From positions 33,985,648 to 34,049,647 of the forward strand of contig NC_092673.1 in the NCBI RefSeq assembly GCF_964355755.1: a DNA stretch of 64,000 nucleotides, written 5' to 3'. The notes below the pieces were generated by a model. That model had not been told where the DNA came from and ran no database searches. It saw only the letters and a list, made by a program, of their open reading frames with translations. Of the stretch, positions 49,207 through 60,929 are shown piece after piece. The position numbers and the translations under genes were made by a program. This stretch comes from Antedon mediterranea (taxonomy: Eukaryota; Echinodermata; Crinoidea; Comatulida; Antedonidae). Numbering within the stretch: the first letter of the stretch is position 1; each line of letters begins with the position of its first letter.

Positions 49207-50222
49207 TTAATGATCAAACTGAACTTCTCTTCTAGAACACTCTCTGACCATAGCATTCTTCACCTCAAATGATAAATTACAATTATGCATATTAAGCATA
49301 CGCAGCATAGGACACATATTGAATAAAGATGTACCATCAATTTGACTGAAATTATTGTCGCTTATATCCAGTTTAGATAACAACACCAAGGCAACATTTC
49401 TTGAACCCTCTCTGATTGTATCATTCATCACCTCACTTGATAAATTGCAATTATGCATATTAAGTTCATTAATATGAATAACGCGGATTAAATATGTCAG
49501 TGAAGCAAAATCAATTAGACTGAGATTATTATCGCTTATATCCAGGTTAGCTATTGTCAATGTAACTCCTCTATCAGAACACACTTTGATCGTAGCATTG
49601 ATCATCTCACCCGATAAACTGCAATTATGCATATTAAGGTGACAGTGATTATGAAAGCTGCTGATTAAATATGCCAGAAAAGCACTATCAATTTTACTGA
49701 GATTATTATCACTTAAGTCCAGTTTATAGAATCCAAATTTAACACCTCTTCTAGAACACTCTCTGATCATATCATTCATCACCTCACCTGATAAATTGCA
49801 ATTATGCATATTAAGGTCATGTCGATTATGAATAATACTAATAAAACATGCCAATGAAGCACCATTACTTAGACTGAGGTCATTATCACTAATATCCAGG
49901 TTAGCTAATGTCAATGTAACTCCTTTAACAGAACACTCCCTAATCATATCATTCATCATCTCACCTGATAAATTACAATTATGCATATTAAGGTCGTATA
50001 GATTATGAATATTGATAAAAATAAATGACAGTGAAGCACCATTTATTTTACTGAGATTATTATCACTTAAATCCAGTTTAGATAAGGTCAATGTAACTCC
50101 TCTACTAGAATACTCTCTGATCATATCATTCATCAACTCACCCGATAAATTGCAATTATGCATATTAAGGTCATGTGGATTATGAATAATGCTAGTAATA
50201 TATGCCAGTGAAGAACCATTGA
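49207..50222 (-). pseudogene. Severed LRR tail of gene C
   Basis: An open stretch of about 338 codons holds the last six LRR units as in gene B (SLINGSSLAYITSII to REVQFDH), but out of frame with the rest of gene C after the 46 bp deletion. Only a few substitutions separate it from B, so it lost its reading frame recently. Confidence 0.85.
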
Positions 50223-52984
50223 TTAAACTCCTTTTGTAGAACACTCTCTGATCATCATATCTTTCATCACTTCAGCTGATAAACTGTATTTATCCTTAAG
50301 GTCATATCGATTATAAAAAACATTGGTTAGATAAGATGCCGCCATTGAAGTACTATTCATTTGACTGAAATGAATATCATTACCTACTTTCACGGTAACA
50401 TCTACACTAGAACTAGAACTGGTTATGTCATTCCTCTTAAATGATATACTATAACCACCCTTAATGTCATCTAGATTAGAAAACAAATTGGTTAAAGATG
50501 ATATTGAAGCGCCATCGATTTGACTGAGAGTATCACTAGATACTTTAAATGTAACATCTTTACTGATCATATCATTCATCACCTCACATGGTAAACTGCA
50601 ATTATGCATGTTAAGGCTGCACTGACTAATGTTGACTAAACATTCAAATGAAGCACGATTGATTTGACTGAGATTATTATCACTTATATCCAGTTTAGAT
50701 AATGTCAAAGTAACCCCTCTTCTAGAACACCCTCTGATCATATCATTCATCACCCCACCTGATAAACTACAATTATGCATATCAAGGGAATATCGATTAT
50801 CACTACTATTCATTAAATACGCCATTGAAACACCATCAATCTGACTGAGATTATTATCACTTATATCCAATTCAGATAATGTCAATATACCTCTTCTACT
50901 AGAACACACACTGACCATATCATTCATTACCCCACCTGATAAACTGCAATTATGCATTTTAATGTTACTAATATTGAATAAAGATGCAAGTGAAGCACCA
51001 TTAATTTTACTGAGATCATTACCACTGATAACAAGTTTATTTAATTGTGAAAATATTGGTTGCTTTCTGACATGTATTACTTCACTTGATCGAACTGATT
51101 TACTACAATGTTGTGATACTATATCATTCAAACTGGTACCTGTAAGAGCATCAGGCTTTGCAATGAAACATTTCAGTTGTGGAGAATTTGTTAAAATATG
51201 AACTAGTATATGTTCAGCAGTTGGATGATAAATGGTAAGGTGACTTATATCATATTTCATGTTGTGTTTTTCACATTCATCTATCACATAACTCATACAA
51301 TCTCCACCAATCCTTTCCAAAATTTTACTTTGATCTGACACAGCAATTAAACTGTGGGCAAGTACTTTCCCTTTTTCCCCAGATGGCATATTATCACAAA
51401 ACCTTTCATTAATTATGGGATTATGGATATCGTGAATTTTTCTCATAAGATAAAATAAATTGTTTGTATCTACACTTACATTTGGTTGTTGATAAGTGAG
51501 AAAGATTCTTAATGAGTTACATACAGAATTCATTATGTCTAACTGTGTGACATGATCCATAAGTTCATTTTCTACATCCTCCAAATGCTCTTTATTAAGC
51601 ACCCATTTTAAAAGCAAAATTAAAGAACGATATGTTGGAAATCTATTTGTGATCCAATGTTTCAAAAACATTGTAGCACCAGAACCAAGAAATCCAATAG
51701 CAAATTCATGTGTCATTTTTAAATGTTCACTTTCTCTTATATTCTCCCATTCTTCATCCCCTAATGTTGAAAGTAGCAAATTATTACTCTCACTCTCCAA
51801 ACTAACTAGTTCACACAGTTTGTATAGGTAAAACCCAACCAATGATTCTACTATTAACTTATGAGGAGCCGTATACGTCTTTGCCAATTTAGACTTTTTT
51901 AAATGCGTTTTGTCTTCATATACAAACCCAAGTTCTAGAGCAAGTGTGTCGTCTACTTTATCTCGTATAGCTATAGTATGTAAATCAGTTTTGATAAATG
52001 AAAGTTGATTATTCTTTAATCCATCATACATACATTTTCCTAACAGAAGCATTGAAGTTAAATATTTCTCTGGTATTTCTTCAAAAGCTGGGATTTTAGA
52101 AATGTTATCTTGTCTGTTAAACTGATTCAAGATACATAGGAAAAAAGCTTTAAATAGATCTGCTTTGTCAGTTGGAAGGTGTTGCTCTTCTTCCCACATA
52201 AAACAAATTGAGAGAAGCAACATCGGATTTTTACACATTTGATACGCCACAATAGTAACTCTCAATTTTTCAATAAGAGAATTTCCTAATTCTGGTTTTT
52301 CAACCTGTTGAAAATATTGTGTAATATACTTTGTTACATTTTCGTAGTCGAATCCTTTGACTTGCACATGTACATTGCTGTTCTTAATGTATTCATCTAT
52401 ATTTATTGAACGAGAAGTAACTACTACTAAACTTCTTTCTAATCTTTGCTTTTTAAAAAGACGCAGTGGGCTTTTGTTTTGAAATCTTAATTCATCTAAA
52501 CCGTCTAAAAGCAATACAATTTCATCAGGATGATCCATTATAAATTTCTTGATCAATTTTGGATCTTCTGCTAGATCTGTTTCTAAGCTAAAGTCGTCAA
52601 GTTCAATTTCCTTTAGAATTAAATCTAAGATATTTCTATCTTTGTCTAAATCTCTAATATTGACAAGAAACAATATTTTACCTTTAAAAATTTCAAATGA
52701 TTTTTTAGTAGCCCAGTTGTACGCAAAGTACCTTAGTAACGTTGTTTTACCAATACCTCCCTCACCACTGATAAGAACTCTGCATTCAGGTGTAGATTCA
52801 ATTTTAAGTATAACGTCCTTTAATTGTAATTTTGTAGGTTTATCTCCTGCCTTTAGTAAAACCAGCTCGGTGAACATGTCAGCTATATCTACTTCAAATG
52901 CAGAATTCATGATTTGTGGTGTAAAACGATTACAATTGCGGTACAACCTTTGTTGATTGGTTAGCAGATAGTGTCTTATTTTAT
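50223..52984 (-). CDS. NACHT-LRR exon of gene C (truncated)
   Basis: 920 codons with the full NACHT (GEGGIGKTTLL, IVLLLDGLDEL, VVVTSRS) and about five LRR units, including the degenerate serine-rich block. It ends RECSTKGV-stop at the deletion junction. Confidence 0.88.
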
Positions 52985-55415
52985 CTGAAAAAAATAAATA
53001 TGAATTGAAAACCTGTGAGAAATATCTAAACATTACAAAAGGTAGCGAAGCATATTTGAGTAAGAGATAAAAAATTGTCACAGAATTTAAAAACGTCAAA
53101 AATGATTTATAATGGAATACGTATAATTATTATTTGCTTGTAATTATACAATCATTTTATAATTTTATAGTCATAAAAGAAAGTTTATAGCTATTCTACA
53201 TTTGTTTTGAACAGTTATTTAAAAATGATCTGCAATTATAATTATTCCCTACTTTAAAAATACTATTGAATTACAAATTAATATTTTTACGCGACATAAA
53301 ACATCACTGCATTCACTGTTACGTAATGAGTAACACATACCTTCTGAATTTCTTGATAGTTGACATTGTTGTGATACTCTAGATTCTCCTGTAAAAAAAT
53401 AAATATTTATATAACAATAGATCCTTTGGTTGTCAACGCAATGGGAAAAGAAACAACAAACTATTAATAATGTAAATTTAACTGTAAATATTTTATTAAA
53501 AATTTAAAAGATGCAGTAGTGTTGCTTGACTTTTTGACATGACACTTGTTCAACCTTTAATAAATAATGCTTTAATTGATATTCTATTTGATAAATTCAG
53601 AGCGCATGCCCAGTTCGAGTTTACAAATACCCATTTTCATCCTTAGTAAACTATAAGCTTCCGCATGGTAACTGTTTCGTAATGCTTCAGGTCGCTTGGA
53701 TATAACTGCCTAAAGGGGCAGGCACGATAAAAAAAAATGCATTAAAAACATGTCGTAGGCTGCTACAAGTCTTCTATACATAAAAGTAAGGCTTTTAAGC
53801 AGAGCCAAATTTAACTAAAGTTTAAAACAGACCATGGCCGAACTAATTAGTCAGGTTCCGCAATGTGAAACTTTGCCAAAAACATTATATTTCAAATTAA
53901 ATCAGACTAAAGTCGATAAAACTAAGATAGACTTCGACATCGAAATATCAATACCTAGATAACAACATGACATAAACATGCCATATACTGTACACAGTTT
54001 AAAAACATGATGGAAAACACCGAGCGGACAATTTGGAGGCTCCGATAAAATGGTGCCTTGTACTTATAATAGATGGAAGATGGAATTTAGAAGCAATATT
54101 GATAGAAACAAGACATAGTTTTAGAAGAAAACATTAAATTATCCTGTATAAAAATAAAACAAGTGATGTTTGCCTATCTTATAGTAATTAAATTTCTTTC
54201 TAGTTCATTCAACAATTATTTTAAGGAAATTTTATTTTAATCATCAATTAGATTGGAAACATAACACTATTTTGTTTTCATGAGTACCGGTATTAATTAA
54301 ATTGAATAATGGTGTAGACCTACACAAAGGCACTTGGTATTTGAAATTTTAAATGTGATAATATTGATCACAACTGTCACGATGCTGATGTGATCTTTCA
54401 GATTTATATTAATAACTACCGGTATATACTGCAGCAATGACTACTCTATGGCGCATACAGCTACAAACAGAAATTACTTTTTGTTACCGGTAATTCTTAT
54501 CTGAAATATGAGTGAATATATGAACAGAAAATACAATACATACCACCATCTCTAGTCTGTGCAGATTTTCCAAGACAATCTGTAAATCTAGTCATTTTTG
54601 AAGGCGTATCTAGAAGGTTTTCTTTCTCAAGTACAAAAATAGCATCCCAAATATTTGTGAATTCAAATTTATTCAGTTCATCATAATTATGAACAATATT
54701 CTTCAACTCATCTTGTCCAACTCCTCTCAAGATCTGGAACAGTTCTTTACGAGATGTTGAAAGCGTCTCCTCGTCAACAAGTTGAACATTGTTATCTGCC
54801 ATATACTGGTTTATTTGACCTACTGCTTCACTGAAACCTGTCAGATTAGCTACGTCCAGCAAAAGACTAACTTTATGCGGTGTGATTTTACCGGTTCTTT
54901 GAAGTTCATTAAATAAACTCATTGCTGTAACATCTTTATGGGAAAGATCTCCTAATGGTATGCATCCATGCAGGCAGAATCTCATCCATTTAAAATAGCG
55001 ACCATCATAGTGTTTGCTTAGTTGAGCTTTTAATGTCTGGAACTTTTCTTTAAGGTCGATTTCATCACACTCAGCAGTTTTTTCTGGGAAAAAAATTAAT
55101 AACATTAATAAATGTTACAAAAATGTATCCAGTTTATAAATATAACTAACGTACATCAGCTCGTAAAATTCATAATAATCTTTTTTGATGTATAAGCAAA
55201 ATGTAACTTGTAGGATCAGTGGTTGGTTGCTGAATGTAGAAATAAATTAATCTTTAAAAAATAAAATCCACTGCTATCATCAACCCGAGTTCAACAATTA
55301 GTGAAAGGTGACCAGCATCATTAGTAGATGTAATTTTCAAGATAGTACTACATTATGTTTTAGGAAATAGAAATAAATGTTACAAATTATTGTATATACC
55401 TTTGGCGGATGCCAT
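50223..55415 (-). CDS. NLR gene C: DED-NACHT with truncated LRR array
   Basis: Coding exons are 55415-55400, 55083-54544, 53388-53341 and 52984-50223, summing to 3366 nt (1121 residues) without interruption. The NACHT-LRR exon is almost identical to that of B up to STKGV. There a 46 bp deletion fuses GGAGTT to AA, creating TAA, so the last six LRR units are lost. The DED exon is the most divergent of the three. Intron 1 is short (1.1 kb) compared with A (3.0 kb) and B (3.8 kb). It may be a functional short receptor with about five LRR units or a decaying gene. Confidence 0.75.
53341..53388 (-). CDS. 48-nt microexon of gene C
   Basis: It has the same splice sites, length and phase as the B microexon, from which it does not differ in sequence. 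Confidence 0.75.
54544..55083 (-). CDS. Tandem DED exon of gene C
   Basis: 180 codons, frame intact. It differs from A and B at several residues (FCLHGCIPLGDLSHKD, LLDVANLTG, SAQTRDGG), so it is the more diverged DED type of the cluster. Acceptor CCCAG and donor GTATGT are conserved. Confidence 0.85.
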
Positions 55416-55570
55416 GTTGATCAAATATCTTTAGATGTTAAGCTGATGTCCAGTGGCGTGGGTCGTTCTGGCGTTTCTCCTGACTTGCTTCCTCCTACAA
55501 CTCTTAGGCCTATACCTTGTTTATGTTTTTCAAAGCGTGTATCAGATGACGGGTTTAACATCCGCCAGTT
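55400..55570 (-). CDS. Start-codon exon of gene C (mostly 5' UTR)
   Basis: 171 nt. ATGGCATCCGCCAAAG is at its 3' end and the uORF at 55561-55421 again stops 5 nt before the main ATG. Homology to A and B stops about 165 bp upstream, near 55735. Confidence 0.7.
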
Positions 55571-55735
55571 CTGTAAGAGAAAACAAAGAAAATAAATACA
55601 TTTTAAAGTGGATAAGTGATTTCCATATTGCAAAAGACATTCCAAATTTCACAATTTAGACAACAGGTGTAAAAATGTATTCCTTTTGTAGTTCCGTTCT
55701 AATAAGTTACAGAGTCATTTGGAAGCTGTGAAAGC

Positions 55736-56560
55736 GTAACGATGGTTTATTAGGACCACTAAAGTGTGATGTGTTTGACCTTGAGTATCTAAACACTATA
55801 CAGTTTTCTTTTATTTTTTTGTTTTTGCTTAGACAAATCCGAAATTGCCATCTTCATGTTTGACTTGCAATAAATAGCGACTTTAATGAGACAATCACTG
55901 TGTAAAACCATGTTCTAGTTTCACTGCCAGATACTTCTGAATTTATTTCCATCTTAATGTGATTTTTCGTTTACAAAAACCCACTAATAATTAAGCGGTG
56001 ATACCAAAGAGAAATATCTGTCTGTTTTGCTCCAGTCTGTTTTTTCAATAGTCACAATTACTCACTATCTTATAAGTCATCAATTATAATAGTTATGGCA
56101 ACTATGCGAATGAAATATGAGAAAAAAATAAAGTAAATATAAATATTTCATTCCAAGTCTGTATCGTTGGTATAGAGGATATGTGGATTCAATAGACATC
56201 ACTTGTGGAACAAAGCCTGTGAATATCATGTTTGGAAACCAGATCCAGAATTTAAAATATAAAATAATATATTATTTGCTTGAATTTATTAGCAGCTCTC
56301 AATCAATGAAAACTAGTTTATCCTTTTTATTAATATGGCATAAATTAAATACAGTAAATACAATGTGATTAATTTTATTAACGGAAGATAGTGAGATGTG
56401 TTTTCTTCAGAGATTATAGTTTAAAAGAAATTGTGCGTAAGGATAATGTCCTAAATGTTATGATTGGTTTAGTGACCACGCTGTAAATTATTACAAATAT
56501 TAAGATATTTGTAGACTAGATATTAAAGAATATACCATATACTTTTTCTAGTCATTAAAT
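55736..56560. other. Non-homologous part of intron 1 of gene C
   Basis: This replaces about 2.7 kb of intron present in A (3.5 kb in B, with its transposon). No gene or bounded repeat was recognised in it. Homology to A and B resumes near GCAAAATATTTAGAAAAC. Confidence 0.5.
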
Positions 56561-56659
56561 GCAAAATATTTAGAAAACGTTATATGGTTTAGGCCTATAG
56601 GAACTATTGGATGATATTACAGAACAGCGGTATGTAAAACACAAAAAAGGCATACTTAC

Positions 56660-56800
56660 AATTTACTGATGTAACTTGTACCATCAAGGTTACGATTTAC
56701 TTGCAAAGGAGGTTCAGGAATCTTGATGAACAGCATATACATCTTGTATGCTGAAAGCAAGTTGTGTTGTCCACCAGCCCGAGCCTCTCCTTACTGAATG
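56660..56800 (-). other. Untranslated exon 1 of gene C
   Basis: The GTAAGTAT donor at 56659 and the exon body match A and B, except for a 4 bp deletion (CCATGCCACC to CCACC) that removes one upstream ATG. Confidence 0.55.
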
Positions 56801-56823
56801 ACAAATCGCTACAACAAGCAATA

Positions 56824-56832
56824 CTTTATATA
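56824..56832 (-). promoter_or_regulatory. TATA box of gene C
   Basis: TATATAAAG, identical to A and B. Immediately upstream the sequence becomes unrelated to the A and B promoters, so the shared core promoter is only about 35 bp beyond the exon. Confidence 0.6.
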
Positions 56833-56848
56833 CTTCGTCCAGGTAGGT

Positions 56849-57072
56849 GCGTCATTATACTGAATTATACATTTGCTTAATAAATATTTATGTTGTTCGT
56901 ATTCCATTCATGCTTCATGACTGAATACACACTTTATTCCTGTAAAAAACTAGTTTTTACTGGTTTTGTTATTTCTTTAATCATTATTTAGTTGATTAAC
57001 TCATTTGTTCAACAGATGCCTAAAATGTGTTATCGTAATTAAGCAATATCCGATAAAAATAGACAAAACTGG
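56849..57072. repeat. Direct repeat copy 1 (about 225 bp)
   Basis: Contains GCTTAATAAATATTTATGTT, CCATTCATGCTTCATGACTG and GTTGATTAACTCATTTGTTC. It matches 57592-57823 closely, and a third, partial copy between them is split by the LTR at 57108. Confidence 0.75.
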
Positions 57073-57107
57073 TTTTTACTGCTTTGCTGTTTCTCATTAT
57101 TTAGTTG

Positions 57108-57511
57108 TGTCATAATATTTATGTTCTGATTCCCTGTGTTTAGATAAGGATGCTTTAGACTAGGTCTGCTTTATTTTATTAGCCAATCAAAATCGTATAA
57201 TTTTGGAGGGAAACTTTGGAGGGAAAATGTTATCCTCCTCTGAAGCCCCTAATTTGCATGTCCAGTATAAGAGTAGAATGTAATAGATATTAGTGGAGAA
57301 GAGAGAATAAGATCAAAGTAGATAGACGTATAGATTATAGAGAAGAAAGGTCTAGACTGGTAGAAAGATGTATTAATCGAGTTACAAGAAATAAAAGTTT
57401 TAGTTGAATACAGTATACTTTTTGTATGAGAAATTATTCAGTGTCAGTGTACGTCGCGTGAATATATATACGCCTGAGAACGCTCGGAACCAACTCCAAA
57501 TATTCACTACA
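57108..57511. mobile_element. Solo LTR, 404 bp
   Basis: The element begins TGTCATAATA and ends TTCACTACA, flanked on both sides by AGTTG (57103-57107 and 57512-57516). Sister repeats at about 56988 and 57741 carry the uninterrupted TTTAGTTGATTAACTC, which is the empty site. Internal AGCCAATC, TATAAGAG and AATAAA words are in the order expected of a promoter and poly(A) region in an LTR. No internal retroelement genes are present, so it is a solo LTR left by recombination. Confidence 0.75.
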
Positions 57512-57591
57512 AGTTGATTAACTCATTTGTTAAACATAGGTATAAACTGTGGTACCGACGTAATTATTGCAATTACGCAATATTTCAAACT

Positions 57592-57823
57592 GCGTCACTA
57601 TACTGAATAATAAGTTTGCTTAATAAATATTTATGTTGTACGTATTCCATTCATGCTTCATGACTGAATGCACACTTTATTCCTGTACAATAATAAAACC
57701 GGATTTTGCTGGTTTTGTTATTTCTTTAATCGTTATTTAGTTGATTAACTCATTTGTTCAATAGAGGCATAAAATGTGTTATCGTAATTAAGCAATGTCC
57801 GATAAAAATAGACAAAACTGGAT
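57592..57823. repeat. Direct repeat copy 3 (about 230 bp)
   Basis: The near-identical partner of 56849-57072, ending GATAAAAATAGACAAAACTGG in both. Origin unknown; no coding content. Confidence 0.75.
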
Positions 57824-60019
57824 TCTACTGAATATATAACTTGTTATTTGATTCAAAGGAACTGAAACGCCTGTCCAAATCAGCACAACGGGAGACGATC
57901 ATTCCCCTGCTCTTTTCGAATAGTTCACTGTACTACAACTGTTACAGCTTCCCAGCCCATTACGTCTAGCGGTCTCAGTGCTTAAAATGTCATTCTCATG
58001 TTCGTACTTCACATAGTTAATAGCTATAAAAAGCTCATAAAAAGTCAGGATGGGGCTATGAGAAAATTAGAAAATCTACAATTAGGCTTAAGTTTTACTT
58101 TTGGCTTGTGAGAATTTGTTAGGAGGGACCAAATTAACAAAATGATTGTAAAAAAACAGGTTTTTGCCAAATTTAATTGAATTTGCAATCAATTCCTGTG
58201 TTGAAACTAACAACTTTTATTTGGCATATGACTTAATCCAGTTGTTTTTATTAAACTCAAAGTAACTTTGTGTTAAAAGTGTTGTTTTATGGATAGTGAT
58301 GATGTTTGTTTTTTTGAAAAACTGTTACTGTTGTGAGCGCATCAGCTAGATACGACACATAGAATGGATGTGATACGAGAATAAATGAATATCCCACGAA
58401 TCTCTCCATGTACATAGACCCTACAGTAGGCCTAGGCTACAAAATAATTTTGCACCTTATTTTGCACATAATGAAATAAAAAAGAGAATGAAAAATAATA
58501 TTCTAGTATATCAAAAACTAAGATTATGAATTTTATTGTGGCTGTCAAGGGGAGGATAAGGTTGTTCGGCGGCAGTGTGGCCCGTGAGTTCGTAACCAGA
58601 CTAGTTGATTTGTTTGTTTAACATTCAATTTGTGTTATGAGCAAAAACGATGACTTACATTGAATAGCAGTGACGCCAACGCACAATTTCTTTCACTTTA
58701 TATATTTACTTAGTTATTCAAGTTCTGAATCCTGTGTACATCTGAATGCACATGTTTAGTCTGTCCCTATGCATTAGCTCAATAGTCGGCCTTTTAGAAT
58801 TGTACACAATTAACCAGTAAAACTGTACAATCATAGTACAGTCACCCGATTCTCGGAGTGTATCTAATCTTATGAAACATAATTTCTTTTAAAATAAGCC
58901 AAATTACGAGTTTACGAGTTAAATAAAATATGCATTTCATTGCTCATTTTATCAAAGCAACGATAACGGTGAATGAAAGTGTGTAAAAATAATTTTCTGT
59001 GGATGTTTTATGTGTTTATGTGTTTAACATTGTTTTGGCATTGTTGTTGTTATTAAATAGAGTTATATACCAGTAGTTTTGCTGAGTCATAACACAAGTA
59101 AGTAAGTAAGTAAGAAAGACAACACAATTATAACAAGGCCATACATGGCTGCAGTCGCGTGCTCAAATTGAGTTAGTGTTTACCGACCAACAAGTGAGCT
59201 GTAGGACATTGGTTAAATATAACAAATTAAAATCGTATTGAGTAAAGAAATCGCTATAGGAGTACGCTCAAATATTTTTCACAAATAAATATAAAAGCAC
59301 AATATTTATTTAAATAAGCAAATGTTAATAAACAAACTTTTAAAAAAGATATTCAATTTGTAACTTAAATAGGACCAAGGATGTCACACAACTTAAGAAA
59401 AGAAATAAAAACGGAGTGAAACAAATGTGAGGATGTGCCTATAAATACATTTTTACGAGAAACTGGGGTAAGCATGAACAGTGCACCATCAACCAGAAAC
59501 TCTTAATGAGAAATGTTTTTAAATATATGCCTAGATTTTGGCTGATGGTGCATTATTGATGACATATCAATAATGATTAGACGAATACAATTAGTAGTAG
59601 TGGCAAGTTTTAAAAGAATGGAATGGTCACTGTTACCACATTGTTTAATACATCACACAAGTCTGCACCATGTTGATCTCATGTTTATAGGCCTAATTGG
59701 TAAACCTTTGTAACCTCTGAATCCATAGTGTAATAACAGGATTTATCGAAGACATTGGGCCTGTTTCTACTGAAAAATAAAAGAACGGTTTTCTTGGAAA
59801 TCGGTTTCGGCAGTTGTTTATAAATAAAGATCGCATTGCAGCTCAATTTTGTCCATATGATATGTGCGTTCATTATGAATGACGTCATTATATACCATAA
59901 CGCATAGCGCGATCTCGAATGTATCTAATTATTTTTCTAAAGCTATGCAATGGAACTAACACAGTTACGTGTCACATTTGGCTTTGGTACAATTACCAAA
60001 AGTACAATTGAGAAAGTAG
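57824..60019. other. Intergenic DNA between genes C and D
   Basis: No gene was recognised. It includes a GTAA microsatellite near 59097-59115 and an inverted pair around 59484/59540 (CACCATCAACCAGAAA, TTGGCTGATGGTGC). Confidence 0.4.
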
Positions 60020-60100
60020 TTCTCGGATTAGACTCGAACCCACGACCTCCAGATCACTAGACTGGCGTTCCGAGCCTGCGCTGATAGCTAGTGGTTTGAT
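60020..60100 (-). pseudogene. tRNA-Thr(AGT)-like pseudogene
   Basis: On the minus strand GCTCGGAACGCCAGTCTAGT runs into GATCTGGAGGTCGTGGGTTC. The anticodon arm CCAGT-CTAGTGA-TCTGG places AGT at 34-36, and the T-loop and B box GGTTCGAGTC are present. The 3' T stem (CTAAT) and the acceptor no longer pair, so it is a decayed tRNA or tRNA-derived SINE. Confidence 0.4.
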
Positions 60101-60929
60101 TCGAGCCCAAGTAAGCAGCGGGTACTGCACCAACAGGATTTTAATTAGCAAAGCTACTCCACAGTAGTTAAATAACAATATTACAACATTTGGCTTTCTT
60201 ATTTATCATTTCATATTTGATATCTTTCTAAATCTGTGATCGATACTGTTAAAAAAAGACTAAAAAATTTTCTTTTACTATTTTAATCACAAATTATTTA
60301 ATTTACATAATAATACCATGGACCTATAAATTATAGTCCATGGTAATGCTAATTTACACCTCAGTATTTTTATTTATCACATATTATATGTTATAAATTT
60401 CAATTAATCGTCTAAATGTAAAATACACAAAGAAACTAAAATGAATTTAATTTAAAGAATAATTTTTTTTCTCTTTTGTGGCGCAAACACCACTTTTATT
60501 CACATTCATATTATCTCATATTACATAAAATCGTATTATTTAACTTAAGTAACATTTTTACATATATGAATTCTGTATTACTCCTTTTTTTTTTTTTATT
60601 AATTTTCTTATATTTTGCTATACACTTGACAGGATCATCATTATCATCTATCCCATTTTAAAATAGTTCACACATTTTCATTTGTTTGTTTTCAGTTTAC
60701 AATTTAAAGAATAATTGATAATAAATATTAACGGTATAAAAATGTTAAGAAAATTACACAAATGCAGTTCATAAACCATTTTATGAGAAATGGTAAAATG
60801 TATACAATTATTTATCATTCTCTAACAATTTGTTGTTTTTCAATTATATTTATATTGTTATTTTAGATGTTTCACTTTTATTCCTACATCTTTTTAAGAT
60901 ATCACTTGATAGGAAAATGCATTATCAAA
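60101..60929. other. 3' flank of gene D
   Basis: AT-rich, with a 30 bp palindrome at about 60315-60345 (ACCATGGACCTATAA and its near mirror). On the minus strand an AATAAA at 60877-60882, about 50 bp past the stop of gene D, is a candidate poly(A) signal. No coding gene. Confidence 0.4.

Larger units (their letters stand above)
37283..53970. repeat. Segmental duplication, unit 2 (about 16.7 kb)
   Basis: This is the tandem copy of 21373-37283, including the DED exons and promoter of B, a second LINE copy and the NACHT-LRR exon of C. It is longer than unit 1 because of the 837 bp TIR element at 40309-41145. The very low divergence means the event is recent, or that the two copies are falsely separated haplotypes. 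The element, the hybrid gene structure and the unique flanks favour a real duplication. Confidence 0.85.

Noticed and set aside
56849-57823. The two 225-230 bp direct repeats as LTRs of one small retroelement.
   Set aside because: A third partial copy lies between them, they lack TG...CA ends and a flanking duplication, and the real LTR is nested inside.
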